A DNA stretch of 18,280 nt, taken from positions 1 through 18,280 of the forward strand of contig CAMPUN010000002.1 in NCBI GenBank assembly GCA_946997275.1, written 5' to 3'. The translations under genes and the position numbers were made by a program. The notes beneath the pieces were generated by a model, which was given only the letters and a program-made list of their open reading frames with translations, had not been told where the DNA came from and searched no databases. Shown here piece after piece: positions 7,832-15,446 of the stretch (positions are counted from its first letter, which is position 1; every line of letters begins with the position of its first letter). The stretch is from an uncultured Porphyromonas sp. Lineage in GTDB: Bacteria; Bacteroidota; Bacteroidia; Bacteroidales; Porphyromonadaceae.

Positions 7832-8386
7832 ATGCCTATAGAGAAAACCTCTATCCTAGAGATGCAGCGCCTCACTACCGAGGAGTACCACACCGCTTCC
7901 AAGGTACCTCTTACCATACTCCTCGACAATGTACGCAGCATGCACAATGTCGGCTCCATCTTTCGCACGGCAGACGCCTTCCGCCTAGAAGAGCTCCTCC
8001 TCGTTGGCATCACAGGCTGTCCGCCCCACCCGCTCCTTCACAAGACTGCCATCGGAGCCGAGGAGGCGGTCCCCTGGCGACACCTAGACTCCGCCATCGA
8101 GGCGCTAGAGCAGTACCGACAGGAGGGACGTACCATCCTCGCCCTTGAGCAGACCCACCAGAGCATCACCCTCGGCAGTCAACCAGCACTAGACGACCGT
8201 GGAGCCGTGCTGATCGTGGGCAATGAGGTGCACGGCGTCTCTGACGAGGTGATCCAGTACGCCGACTACTGCCTCGAGATTCCTCAGTACGGCACCAAGC
8301 ACTCGCTCAATGTAAGCGTCGCCACTGGCATAGCCATCTACGATCTCTGCACCCCTTACCTAGAAAAGCACCACAGCTTAACCTAG
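7832..8386 (+). CDS. SpoU/TrmH-family RNA 2'-O-methyltransferase
   Basis: The 184-residue product is a single-domain SPOUT methyltransferase, which uses S-adenosylmethionine to methylate ribose 2'-OH groups in tRNA or rRNA. All three family motifs are visible. Motif 1 is NVGSIFRTAD, with the catalytic-type Arg at 45. Motif 2 is IVGNEVHG at 128-135. Motif 3 is IPQYGTKHSLNVSVA at 150-164, part of the trefoil knot. The short length and lack of an N-terminal L30e-like domain make it closer to TrmH/TrmL-like tRNA enzymes than to RlmB. The exact target nucleotide cannot be read from sequence. It is the last gene of the kinase-SUI1-methyltransferase cluster. No strong terminator is visible after it. 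Confidence 0.9.
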   Translation: MPIEKTSILEMQRLTTEEYHTASKVPLTILLDNVRSMHNVGSIFRTADAFRLEELLLVGITGCPPHPLLHKTAIGAEEAVPWRHLDSAIEALEQYRQEGRTILALEQTHQSITLGSQPALDDRGAVLIVGNEVHGVSDEVIQYADYCLEIPQYGTKHSLNVSVATGIAIYDLCTPYLEKHHSLT

Positions 8387-8414
8387 ACGCAAGAGATATA
8401 TCAATCTTTTTCTG

Positions 8415-8422
8415 TAGCTTTG
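8415..8422 (+). promoter_or_regulatory. -7 promoter element of the winged-helix gene
   Basis: TAGCTTTG is a perfect match to the Bacteroidetes -7 consensus TAnnTTTG. It lies 29 bp after the methyltransferase stop and 29 bp before the ATG at 8452. No TTTG is present 19 bp upstream, so the -33 element is weak or absent. Confidence 0.55.
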
Positions 8423-8451
8423 CTGTATAGAAAACAAAATATCCCAACAGT

Positions 8452-8664
8452 ATGGAAGAAAACATGATCGCCTACATCGGCACCAACGCAGGGCTCGTCT
8501 GGAATGCTCTCGACAAGCTCGGCAAGATGGACATCAAGCAGCTCAAGAAAGCAACCAAGATACGTACCGAGAAGGACATCTACGCAGCGCTCGGCTGGCT
8601 TGCTAAGGAGGATAAGCTTACCTTCGTCTACGAAGACGGCACGCTACTCGTCTCACTGCGCTAA
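8452..8664 (+). CDS. winged helix-turn-helix protein, DUF2582 family
   Basis: This 70-residue protein resembles the DUF2582 (PF10771) winged-helix family, which is common in Bacteroidetes and has no firmly assigned role that I know of. Visible family features are IGTNAGLVWNAL at the start, a helix-turn-helix region (MDIKQLKKATKI...EKDIYAALGWLAKE) and a final beta-wing (KLTFVYEDGTLLVSL). The ATG at 8464 (MIAYIG) is an alternative start that would remove four residues. The fold suggests DNA or protein binding, but it is very small and has no sensor domain. It has its own promoter at 8415-8422 and a possible terminator before the tRNA. Confidence 0.85.
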   Translation: MEENMIAYIGTNAGLVWNALDKLGKMDIKQLKKATKIRTEKDIYAALGWLAKEDKLTFVYEDGTLLVSLR

Positions 8665-8683
8665 TCTCCATCTAGCAAGCAGA

Positions 8684-8741
8684 CTAGAGCGACCGCTCAG
8701 TCGCATCTAGGCGAGGCGTATGGGCTGGATCACCAGCTTTT
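8684..8741 (+). terminator. possible terminator after the winged-helix gene
   Basis: Two hairpins follow the stop at 8664. The first pairs 8684-8693 with 8700-8710 (10 bp with one bulged A) and has no T-run. The second pairs GCTGG (8724-8728) with CCAGC (8733-8737) around ATCA and ends in TTTT at 8738-8741. The short second stem makes this a modest candidate. Confidence 0.4.
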
Positions 8742-8753
8742 GTCACACGAGCG

Positions 8754-8784
8754 CTTGCTAATTCAAAGATTATTCTTACCTTTG
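8754..8784 (+). promoter_or_regulatory. Bacteroidetes-type promoter of tRNA-Leu
   Basis: CTTG at 8754-8757, exactly 19 bp, then TACCTTTG at 8777-8784. The -7 box matches TAnnTTTG fully and the -33 box matches TTTG at three of four positions with canonical spacing. The tRNA begins 17 bp after the -7 box, leaving a short leader. Confidence 0.85.
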
Positions 8785-8801
8785 CAGACGCAAACCTCGC
8801 T

Positions 8802-8883
8802 GCGGTCGTGGCGGAATTGGTAGACGCGTTAGACTTAGGATCTAATGCCGCGAGGTGTGTGGGTTCGAGTCCCACCGACCGTA
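8802..8883 (+). tRNA. tRNA-Leu (anticodon TAG)
   Basis: A complete class II tRNA cloverleaf can be drawn. The acceptor stem is 8802-8808 with 8876-8882, with a G-U first pair, and A8883 is the discriminator, as expected for leucine. The D arm starts at GCG 8811-8813. The anticodon stem TTAGA (8829-8833) pairs with TCTAA (8841-8845). The loop CTTAGGA carries anticodon TAG at 8836-8838, which reads CUA and other CUN codons. A long variable arm follows, then a T arm GTGGG/CCCAC with loop TTCGAGT. The 3' CCA is not encoded. Confidence 0.97.
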
Positions 8884-8890
8884 CAACGAT

Positions 8891-8942
8891 AGAGAGACCT
8901 ATCTGACACCCCTCATGGGAGCAGATAGGTCTCTCTCGTTTT
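8891..8942 (+). terminator. intrinsic terminator of tRNA-Leu
   Basis: A perfect 15-bp stem pairs 8891-8905 with 8922-8936 around a 16-nt loop. GTTTT follows at 8938-8942. It begins 8 bp after the tRNA and is a strong, simple terminator. Confidence 0.88.
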
Positions 8943-9035
8943 ATTGTCCGCTGATTAGAAGCAACAGACCACTCCTCTCCTCCACTCCCTAATATCCACC
9001 CTCTAACATCTATTCCCTCCCCTCTAAGCTCACGC

Positions 9036-9173
9036 TCCACAGAGGAAAAGCTAAATCCCTCCGTAGAGATCTTTTATTCTCCACCGAGGCGAGATATAAA
9101 ACTTCGGACAAATGAAATGAAACTTCGGAAGAATGAAATCATAAGTCCGAAGAAATTTCTCGTTCCTCCGTGA
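9036..9173. repeat. 21-22 bp periodic repeat array, copy B
   Basis: This is a second, more diverged copy of the array at 3487-3600. Core words lie at 9083 (ACCGAGG), 9104 (TCGGACA), 9125 (TCGGAAG), 9146 (TCCGAAG) and 9167 (TCCGTGA), each exactly 21 bp apart. Weaker upstream cores lie at 9060 (TCCGTAG) and 9036 (TCCACAG). Bases 9104-9152 match 3552-3600 at 45 of 49 positions. The hairpin CTTCGGA/TCCGAAG (9123-9129 with 9146-9152) is kept with the same 16-nt loop length. It sits in the ~500 bp gene-free stretch 8943-9437. Apart from this array and the promoter at 9332, I see nothing identifiable in that stretch. Confidence 0.75.
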
Positions 9174-9331
9174 GCATCAGAAAATATCCCATGAGCGATT
9201 CGTCATCTTCCACGAGTAGTTAACATATTCGCTAGATCTATAGCCTGTAGTAGAGACACATACCAGTAGGCTACACGGCTTTCGCGATTAAGATCCTTTA
9301 CACACAAGGCCCTTTTACCTGTAAATTTATT

Positions 9332-9339
9332 TATCTTTG
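9332..9339 (+). promoter_or_regulatory. -7 element for the secreted-protein operon
   Basis: TATCTTTG matches TAnnTTTG fully and lies about 98 bp before the ATG at 9438. No TTTG lies 19 bp upstream; a TTTT at 9313-9316 is too close. If used, it gives a 5' leader of roughly 90 nt. Confidence 0.55.
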
Positions 9340-9437
9340 CTAGCAGGTGATCCTTCGAGATCTACAGAGTGAGTCTACCCCTTCTCTAGTAAAAGCTACG
9401 AGTCAAGACTCACAGACCTCAGCGGGCGCCTCCTGTT

Positions 9438-12110
9438 ATGCTTCAACCAACTATATTTAGATTAAAACATATGCAGCAGACATTACTTCGTTTGACAACC
9501 TTTAGGAGGCAAAGCATCGTCCTCCTAATCCTCTGTGTCCTCTGGAGCTCTCCGCTCGTGGCTCAGCTGACGATACAGAAGGTTACTACAGAAACTCCAG
9601 GCACACTCGCTGAGGCTCTGGACAAGCTCAATAAGCCGATTAAAGCGCTACGCATCTCGGGGCCTCTCAATGGTAAGGATATAGCACTCCTTAGAGAGCT
9701 CGCAGGAGCTACTATGTCGACTCTACCCGTAGAGTCTGGAGCAACTGATATGCTGGAGTACTTAGACTTGAGAAAGGCGACCCTGCACCCCGATGCGGAG
9801 CGGTATGCAACCCCTGACTATGCACAGGTGGAGGCAAACAAAATTGGTAGACGCATGTTTGCCAACTGTATCTTCTTGAAGGAGATCCGCCTCCCATCCA
9901 CGGTTACCATCATTGACCGCGAAGCCTTTAAGGGAGCGACCGCCCTACGCACCGTAAGCTATATAGACGGTGTGGAGCAGATTGAGTGGGGAGCCTTCGA
10001 GGGGTGTACCGCTCTAAGTGACATCGAGCTACCCGATGGGCTGAAGGTAATAAGAGGAGAGGCCTTTAAGGACTGCACCACTCTGCGCGCTGTCGTCTTT
10101 CCCTCTACGCTCGTAGACTTAGGTAGCAACGCTTACGAAAACACCGGTATACGATATCTTAATGTGACGATACCTGAGGATGACCAAGCTATAGGCAATC
10201 AAGTCTTCAAGGGCTGTAAGCGACTAGAGCGTGTATCGCTCCATGGGGATTACTTGACAATCAAGTATGGACTTTTTGAGGGGTGTGAGGCTCTTCAGTC
10301 CGTACGCATACTATCAACTCAAGTGCATACGATACAGGGAGCAGCCTTCCAGGGGTGTACCAGCCTAGCAGAGCTACACCTACCGACCTCTGTAAGCTAT
10401 ATACAGATGGACGCTCTAACGGGATGTAAAGCTTTGAAGCTACTGACCATCCCCTATGAGGGCGTAGTAATGGGCGGAATGATGTTTGAGGATGCTCTGG
10501 CTCCCCAGATCACAGTGGCTGTACCATCATCCGTGATGGCTGATTATCAAGCAGCCGATGCTTGGAACAAGTGCCAGATAGCAGATCTCAAAGACTACCT
10601 GCCAGTCAATAAGGTCTACCTTGAGGAAGACTTTACTGCACTACCCTACAATATAAAGGAGTGGGCCGGCAATGAGACTTGGCATACAGATCATGGTGCC
10701 TATATCAATAAGGTGGGAGAGAACCAAGTGCTCAAGCTAGGAGACAATGAGGGTACGGGTCATATCTCGACCAAGGCTCTCGACCTCTCGGCTCATGGTG
10801 GACATTTTCGTATCCGTCTAGCTATGGACGGGTGGAATCCGCTACACAGCGCCCTACAGGTAGAGGCTCGTGACAAAGAGGGCAAGGTACTCTCAGCTCA
10901 TCGTGTGCACTGCTATGAGCCTAAGATGGGAGGAGATCTACGCACATTTGACTTTGAGATGACTGGTGGAGTCAAGGAGACATTCATTCACCTATATACG
11001 ACAGAAGATGAGCGGATAGCAATCGTTGATGACATCAAGATCTACGACACGTCCGATGCGATCCCATTCTACGCTGTGGATATACCTAGCCTGGACTACG
11101 GCATCACTCCAGTCAATGTTGAGATCCCTGACACAAAGGGCTTGATCTATGGAGAAAACTTGACCAAAGCTCCATCTGTCAAGGTCCTATCCAAAAGCCT
11201 TGGCACCTTTTCGGTAGATGCAGAGCCTACTACACAGGGAGGAGCCATGACGGTCTTCGTTGACACCGAGGAGCTGGGCGAGTATAGTGGCTACATACGC
11301 GTCAAGAGCGAAGATGTAAATGTGATCATGCTTCCACTCCATATGTCCGTGAGAGATATGGAAAACATATACGGACTAGATGATACGAACCCACTAGACT
11401 CGCTACAAGAGAGCTTTGAGGAGGGTAATGGTATCCCTGACGGCTTCACCACCGTCGCTATCGTCGGAAAGCGCAACTGGGAGAGACGCTACAATGGTGA
11501 CATGCTCAAGCCAAACCGATACCTATCTATAGATGGTCTCAAGAGCCAGTTCGACGGGCACACTGGCGACATACACGCTCTTGTGATCCTACCAGCACTC
11601 AACTTAAGCCATCCAGAGCGAGATCAGTGGTCGCTCTCCTTTGACCTATCAGTGCTACGTCCTAACGGGGCTACGCTACACCTCGTATCCGTAAGTAAGC
11701 GTGGAGAGATCACGCGTCTGAAAGACTTTACCGCAGACAAGGAGTGCGAGTGGGCTCCACAACAGGTGACGCTCAGCGAGCTACCCGACACGACAGCCTG
11801 CTTCCTCGCTTTTGAGTATGTAGGTAACATGCCTAAGCAGTCGACCACTTATCGTATTGACAACCTCCGATATCAGCGCATCACCGCTATCGAGTCTCCA
11901 GTCCAGCCTGAGCTACGCTATACGACATCCGCTGGTCTGCTAAGCCTCTACGGCATCGAGCCGACAGCTGTCGTAAATATCTATACGACAGAGGGACTAC
12001 TCATAACACGCTGCTCAGGAGCTACGCAGTACAGCGTGCCTCTAGCCTCAGGGTGCTACCTCGTTCAGCTAGGTAGTAGAACCTACAAAGTTCTCATCAA
12101 TAACAACTAA
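9438..12110 (+). CDS. secreted BspA-like leucine-rich repeat protein with jelly-roll-like domains and T9SS-type C-terminus
   Basis: This 890-residue predicted surface or secreted protein begins with a signal peptide: basic TFRR, a hydrophobic core at about 27-38, and a likely cut near VAQ at 41-43. ATG 9471 (MQQTLL) gives a more typical signal-peptide length and may be the real start. Residues about 136-340 hold about seven to eight BspA-type (LRR_5) repeats with AF-x-GC-x-x-L-x-x-IxLP spacing. Two regions, about 395-535 (EDFTALP...) and 655-815 (ESFEEGNGIPDGF...), resemble choice-of-anchor J/cleaved-adhesin jelly rolls. A beta-rich linker lies between them. Residues about 820-890 look like a T9SS sorting domain (VNIYTTEGLL...LASGCYLVQLGS...YKVLI). 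BspA-like LRR proteins are known adhesins in oral Bacteroidetes; adhesion here is inference. It is first in a three-gene operon. Confidence 0.88.
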   Translation: MLQPTIFRLKHMQQTLLRLTTFRRQSIVLLILCVLWSSPLVAQLTIQKVTTETPGTLAEALDKLNKPIKALRISGPLNGKDIALLRELAGATMSTLPVESGATDMLEYLDLRKATLHPDAERYATPDYAQVEANKIGRRMFANCIFLKEIRLPSTVTIIDREAFKGATALRTVSYIDGVEQIEWGAFEGCTALSDIELPDGLKVIRGEAFKDCTTLRAVVFPSTLVDLGSNAYENTGIRYLNVTIPEDDQAIGNQVFKGCKRLERVSLHGDYLTIKYGLFEGCEALQSVRILSTQVHTIQGAAFQGCTSLAELHLPTSVSYIQMDALTGCKALKLLTIPYEGVVMGGMMFEDALAPQITVAVPSSVMADYQAADAWNKCQIADLKDYLPVNKVYLEEDFTALPYNIKEWAGNETWHTDHGAYINKVGENQVLKLGDNEGTGHISTKALDLSAHGGHFRIRLAMDGWNPLHSALQVEARDKEGKVLSAHRVHCYEPKMGGDLRTFDFEMTGGVKETFIHLYTTEDERIAIVDDIKIYDTSDAIPFYAVDIPSLDYGITPVNVEIPDTKGLIYGENLTKAPSVKVLSKSLGTFSVDAEPTTQGGAMTVFVDTEELGEYSGYIRVKSEDVNVIMLPLHMSVRDMENIYGLDDTNPLDSLQESFEEGNGIPDGFTTVAIVGKRNWERRYNGDMLKPNRYLSIDGLKSQFDGHTGDIHALVILPALNLSHPERDQWSLSFDLSVLRPNGATLHLVSVSKRGEITRLKDFTADKECEWAPQQVTLSELPDTTACFLAFEYVGNMPKQSTTYRIDNLRYQRITAIESPVQPELRYTTSAGLLSLYGIEPTAVVNIYTTEGLLITRCSGATQYSVPLASGCYLVQLGSRTYKVLINNN

Positions 12111-12124
12111 CTAATCCATAACAT

Positions 12125-13567
12125 ATGAAACAGTGTCTACTCTCTCTGCTCCTACTGATGGGGCTAGCGCTCACGAGTGGAGCGCAAGAGCGAACGGTCT
12201 CCCTACGCTTTCTAACCGATGGAGATCAAGTCGCTCACAAGAAGGAAGTCACGGCCATCGTCAGTGGTCAGCGCACTGTCATCACACCACAGAGTGATGG
12301 TAGCGAGTATCTCATACCTGTAGGAGCCACCGTGGAGATGAAGCTCACAGCTGCCGATGGGTACGTCGACTACCTATGGTTTGACGGAGACAAGGAGATC
12401 AGTCGCTCCTATAATCTGAAGCTCTATGAGGTGAAGAATCTCACAGCGGGCAAAACCGTACGCGTTGACTGCCGTAAGCTTGTACCCGTCAAGTTTGTCT
12501 GCCCCAAGGAGGGCTCTAAGGGCAAGGAGGTGAACATCGACGAGCAGGACGACTACGGAACTGTGATCGCTCCTGAGGCTGATGGAGACACCTATATGCT
12601 TCCGCTACAGGGTTCCGTCTACTTTGACTCTGGTGTTGATGCCGATCACTTTGTCTTGCGCTGGTTGCTCAATGGCGGTGCTACTTTCCCAGGGAAGCCT
12701 GACATCTTCTTCAAGCAGAATGTCCCAGAGGGCTTTGAGCTGGAGGTGCAGTTTTACAAATCTGGCGAGACACGCACAGTCACCTACACGCAGCCCGGCA
12801 CGGCAATCATCAGATGCAAAAACAGAGGGCAAAACGACTCCCCAGATATTGAGAGTGGCAGCAAGGTAGATCCAGGTGATGAGATACTCTTTGAGATCGC
12901 TCCTCCTGACAATCCTTCGGGCAAGGTCGAGCTACACCACTGGGTGGTCAACGGTAAGCCCTACATGCGTGGAGATGAGTACTACACAGACAACTCGCTA
13001 TCCATCTATGCCTTTACAGATCTCGATGTCACAGCCGTGCCTATGGCAGAGTATGAAGCTCCAGAGATACACCTTAATCTCTCGGCTGAGCATGTAGACT
13101 TTGGCTCTGTTACCATTGGCGAAACGAAGTCGCAGAGCGTCACACTGACCACTGAAGGTGCCACGATGCCTGTCCTACTAGGTCTACGTGATGCGGTACC
13201 CTCGCTGTCGTTTACGCCTGAGCAACTACCTAGCAGTGGAGGCGAGATTACGATCACGTTTGCGCCGACAAGACGCGAGACGATCAGCACGGAGCTACTC
13301 CTGAAGAGTGGCGAGACGACTGTCGCTCTTCCGATCGTAGCACAGGCGGTCACATCAATTGATGCCCCCACTACTGAGGCACTCCCCTATCGCATACAGC
13401 AGTCGGAGATCGTATGGCTAGCTGATGTGGTAGCTACCATCTACACCGCTGATGGGCGACAGCTCTCTACTGGCACCTATAGAGCTGGTAGCGTGTTGCG
13501 TCTACCTGAGCGTGGCATCTACTTTGTAGAGCTCTTGGATCATCGCTACAAGGTCATAGTTCGATAG
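12125..13567 (+). CDS. secreted protein with three tandem beta modules, ASH-like domain and T9SS-type C-terminus
   Basis: This 480-residue protein has a clear signal peptide (MKQCLLSLLLLMGLALTSGAQ). Residues about 24-307 appear to be three related modules of ~95 residues. The second strand is alike in modules 1 and 2 (TPQSDGSEYLIPVGATV and APEADGDTYMLPLQGSV), and a W plus Asp/Asn-Gly motif recurs in each (WFDGD, WLLNGG, WVVNGK). Residues about 315-405 resemble an ASH/choice-of-anchor D domain (VDFGSVTIGETKSQSVTLT, then ITITFAPT). The last ~70 residues end in a T9SS-like sorting signal (VVATIYTADGRQL...ERGIYFVELLDHRYKVIV). No enzyme motif is visible. The gene starts 14 bp after the LRR gene and ends 2 bp before the GLUG gene, so the three are almost certainly co-transcribed. 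The function is unknown; structural or adhesive roles are guesses. Confidence 0.82.
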   Translation: MKQCLLSLLLLMGLALTSGAQERTVSLRFLTDGDQVAHKKEVTAIVSGQRTVITPQSDGSEYLIPVGATVEMKLTAADGYVDYLWFDGDKEISRSYNLKLYEVKNLTAGKTVRVDCRKLVPVKFVCPKEGSKGKEVNIDEQDDYGTVIAPEADGDTYMLPLQGSVYFDSGVDADHFVLRWLLNGGATFPGKPDIFFKQNVPEGFELEVQFYKSGETRTVTYTQPGTAIIRCKNRGQNDSPDIESGSKVDPGDEILFEIAPPDNPSGKVELHHWVVNGKPYMRGDEYYTDNSLSIYAFTDLDVTAVPMAEYEAPEIHLNLSAEHVDFGSVTIGETKSQSVTLTTEGATMPVLLGLRDAVPSLSFTPEQLPSSGGEITITFAPTRRETISTELLLKSGETTVALPIVAQAVTSIDAPTTEALPYRIQQSEIVWLADVVATIYTADGRQLSTGTYRAGSVLRLPERGIYFVELLDHRYKVIVR

Positions 13568-13569
13568 GT

Positions 13570-15162
13570 ATGAAGAGCTTTCTTACGACTATGTGGTGGG
13601 GATGTATGCTCCTCATCACTACACTAGCCCCTCTCACGGCTCAGAGTGTACTGTCGCCTGAGGCGCCTTCAGGTGATGGTACAGAGAACAGGCCTCTGGA
13701 GGTAACCACGCCTGCTCATCTCGCCTGGATCGCTAAGATGGTCAATGGTGGCGAGAGCCTACGTGGCGTATGGATCGCACAGAAGTGCGATATAGATCTC
13801 GCTATTACTAAGGAGATCAAGGGTGGCGAGGGATGGACTCCCATCGGTGGATACGTTTTCCTCGGAGGTCGTGAGACCAAGGTGGGCTTCGAGGGATACT
13901 ACGATGGCGAGGGTCACACGATCTCTAATCTTTACATGAACCGCCCGAAGCATGACTACCAGGGACTCTTTGGGTACGTGCAGAAAGGGCGTGTAGCAAA
14001 CTTAACGATCCACAAAGCTTCTGTAACGGGATCGGAAAATGTGGCTGCCGCTTTTGCCTACACCTTTGAGGAGACCATCAGCAACTGCCACGTGACGGAG
14101 TCGGTGGTGGACTGCAAAGCGTTTTACGCCGGTGGACTGATCGGCTTCCAGTCTGACGGTGTGACAGAGCACTCGTCGGCACAGGTCACCATCTACGGCC
14201 GAGACTATATAGGCGGGCTCGTAGGCTGGAGCGAACTGGGTCGCATACGTGGCTGTCGTACGAGTGGCTCTCTGCTGAGTGTCGTGTACAACGGAGTGCA
14301 GCCACGTCACTGTGGAGGTCTCATCGGCTACTGCAACAAGTCACAGGTGGAGCGCTCGCTCTGTAGCTCCGACCTTATAGAGGGTGGTGACTGGACAGGA
14401 GGGCTCGTGGGTTCTGCTGAACAGTCGAAGATCCGCGAGTCGGTCAATCTCGCTAAGCGTATCACCGGACGCTCTTACGTGGGTGGCATCGCTGGGCGAA
14501 CGAATGAGTCAGAGCTCTCGGACTGCTACTCTATCTCTTCGCTAGAAGGAGAGCAGTACGTAGGAGGCGTGTCAGGCTTTGCCACTTACAGCTCGACACT
14601 CATAGAGCGCCTCTACTCAATCTGTAAAGTCTCAGGCATCGAAGGCGAAACGCCCTTTGCTATAGGCTCTGTGCTAGGAGCTTATGGCACGGGCACCGTG
14701 CGTGACGTACTCTATGATCAGACGATACAGCCCGACCTGCCCGCCATCGGTGGTGCTAACCAAGAGGGTTGCAAGGTGATGGGTAAGAGTCCTGACGAGA
14801 TGAAGCAACAGGAGAGCTATGCGGGCTGGGACTTCAACGAGGTCTGGACGATAGTTCCTGGACAGCACGACGGACTGCCACTCTTGCGATGGCAGATGGA
14901 TTCAGAGTGGAATGCGATAGAGGACCCAACCCGATCGTCTGAGACGGCTCCCATACGGGTTGTCACAGAGGGCGACGCTTGCTATCTATCGCTGCCTGCA
15001 CCTCTGACTCTAGAGGCTGTCTATGACGTAGATGGCACTGCTCTCACGATGGTCACTAACGGGGTCAATAGCTGTCGGGTAGCAATCCCCGCACAGACTC
15101 GTATCCTCATCATTGTATACAGAGACGGCGATCACCGCCACACCTTAAAGTACCTGCTATAA
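13570..15162 (+). CDS. secreted GLUG-repeat protein
   Basis: This 530-residue protein has a signal peptide (hydrophobic core at about 8-20, likely cut after LTAQ at 22-25). Residues about 40-130 match the opening of GLUG-repeat proteins (HLAWIA near 50, a GWTPIGG, then FEGYYDGEGHTISNL). GLUG-type repeats follow from 130 to about 375: YQGLFGYV, YAGGLIGF, YIGGLVGW, HCGGLIGY, WTGGLVGS, YVGGIAGR and YVGGVSGF. These predict a right-handed beta-helix or similar solenoid. The stretch FNEVWTIVPGQHDGLPLLRW at about 422-441 is the usual end of such proteins. The last ~75 residues look like a divergent T9SS sorting domain ending HTLKYLL. GLUG proteins are often surface adhesins, but the ligand is unknown. 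It is last in the operon, 2 bp after the previous stop. Confidence 0.86.
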   Translation: MKSFLTTMWWGCMLLITTLAPLTAQSVLSPEAPSGDGTENRPLEVTTPAHLAWIAKMVNGGESLRGVWIAQKCDIDLAITKEIKGGEGWTPIGGYVFLGGRETKVGFEGYYDGEGHTISNLYMNRPKHDYQGLFGYVQKGRVANLTIHKASVTGSENVAAAFAYTFEETISNCHVTESVVDCKAFYAGGLIGFQSDGVTEHSSAQVTIYGRDYIGGLVGWSELGRIRGCRTSGSLLSVVYNGVQPRHCGGLIGYCNKSQVERSLCSSDLIEGGDWTGGLVGSAEQSKIRESVNLAKRITGRSYVGGIAGRTNESELSDCYSISSLEGEQYVGGVSGFATYSSTLIERLYSICKVSGIEGETPFAIGSVLGAYGTGTVRDVLYDQTIQPDLPAIGGANQEGCKVMGKSPDEMKQQESYAGWDFNEVWTIVPGQHDGLPLLRWQMDSEWNAIEDPTRSSETAPIRVVTEGDACYLSLPAPLTLEAVYDVDGTALTMVTNGVNSCRVAIPAQTRILIIVYRDGDHRHTLKYLL

Positions 15163-15209
15163 AGGAAGCTAGCTGACGCTGACAAGGCGTCACGCAATAG
15201 CTTCATACC

Positions 15210-15252
15210 AAGACACTCCAGCGTCTCCGAAGATGCTGGAGTGTCTTCTTTT
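15210..15252 (+). terminator. intrinsic terminator of the secreted-protein operon
   Basis: A 17-bp stem (15210-15226 with 15231-15247, one G-U pair) encloses a CCGA tetraloop. CTTTTA follows at 15248-15253. It lies 48 bp after the GLUG gene stop and is the strongest hairpin in the window. Confidence 0.9.
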
Positions 15253-15278
15253 ACGTTGCTCTCCTACAGGGCTAGCGC

Positions 15279-15315
15279 TTTCCAACGGTGGAAACTTTCT
15301 TTTCCAAGCTTGGAA
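15279..15315. repeat. two palindromic TTCCAA units, 22 bp apart
   Basis: TTTCCAACGGTGGAAA at 15279-15294 is an imperfect palindrome with 6-bp arms. TTCCAAGCTTGGAA at 15302-15315 is a perfect 14-bp palindrome. The TTCCAA words start 22 bp apart (15280 and 15302), the same step as the arrays at 3487 and 9036, though the core sequence differs. A degenerate third unit (TTCTTGAA at 15318) may follow. Confidence 0.5.
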
Positions 15316-15355
15316 CATTCTTGAAAACCTGTCAATGTGGTAGCACAATGTAAGA

Positions 15356-15389
15356 ACGCACGGTTCGTTCATACGTCCGAGCCGTGCGT
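15356..15389. other. stem-loop between convergent genes
   Basis: ACGCACGGTTCG (15356-15367) pairs with CGAGCCGTGCGT (15378-15389) over 12 bp with one G-U pair and a 10-nt loop. It lies about 57 bp past the end of the minus-strand EamA gene and could terminate it. Neither strand has a T-run directly after the stem, so intrinsic termination is uncertain. Confidence 0.4.
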
Positions 15390-15446
15390 CTTAACGAAGA
15401 CTTCCTTGTCTCCTGAGGTTGATTTGGATGAGTGAGAGGCGCTGGG

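Noticed and set aside
8684..9040. Minus-strand open frame of 118 codons over the tRNA-Leu region
   Set aside because: It runs antisense through the tRNA and its terminator, and its peptide (LEPTHLAAL...) is the familiar false product of an antisense tRNA-Leu.
13006..13371. Minus-strand open frame of 121 codons inside the secreted-protein gene
   Set aside because: It is antisense to a protein with a signal peptide, an ASH-like domain and a sorting domain; its own product shows no recognisable features.
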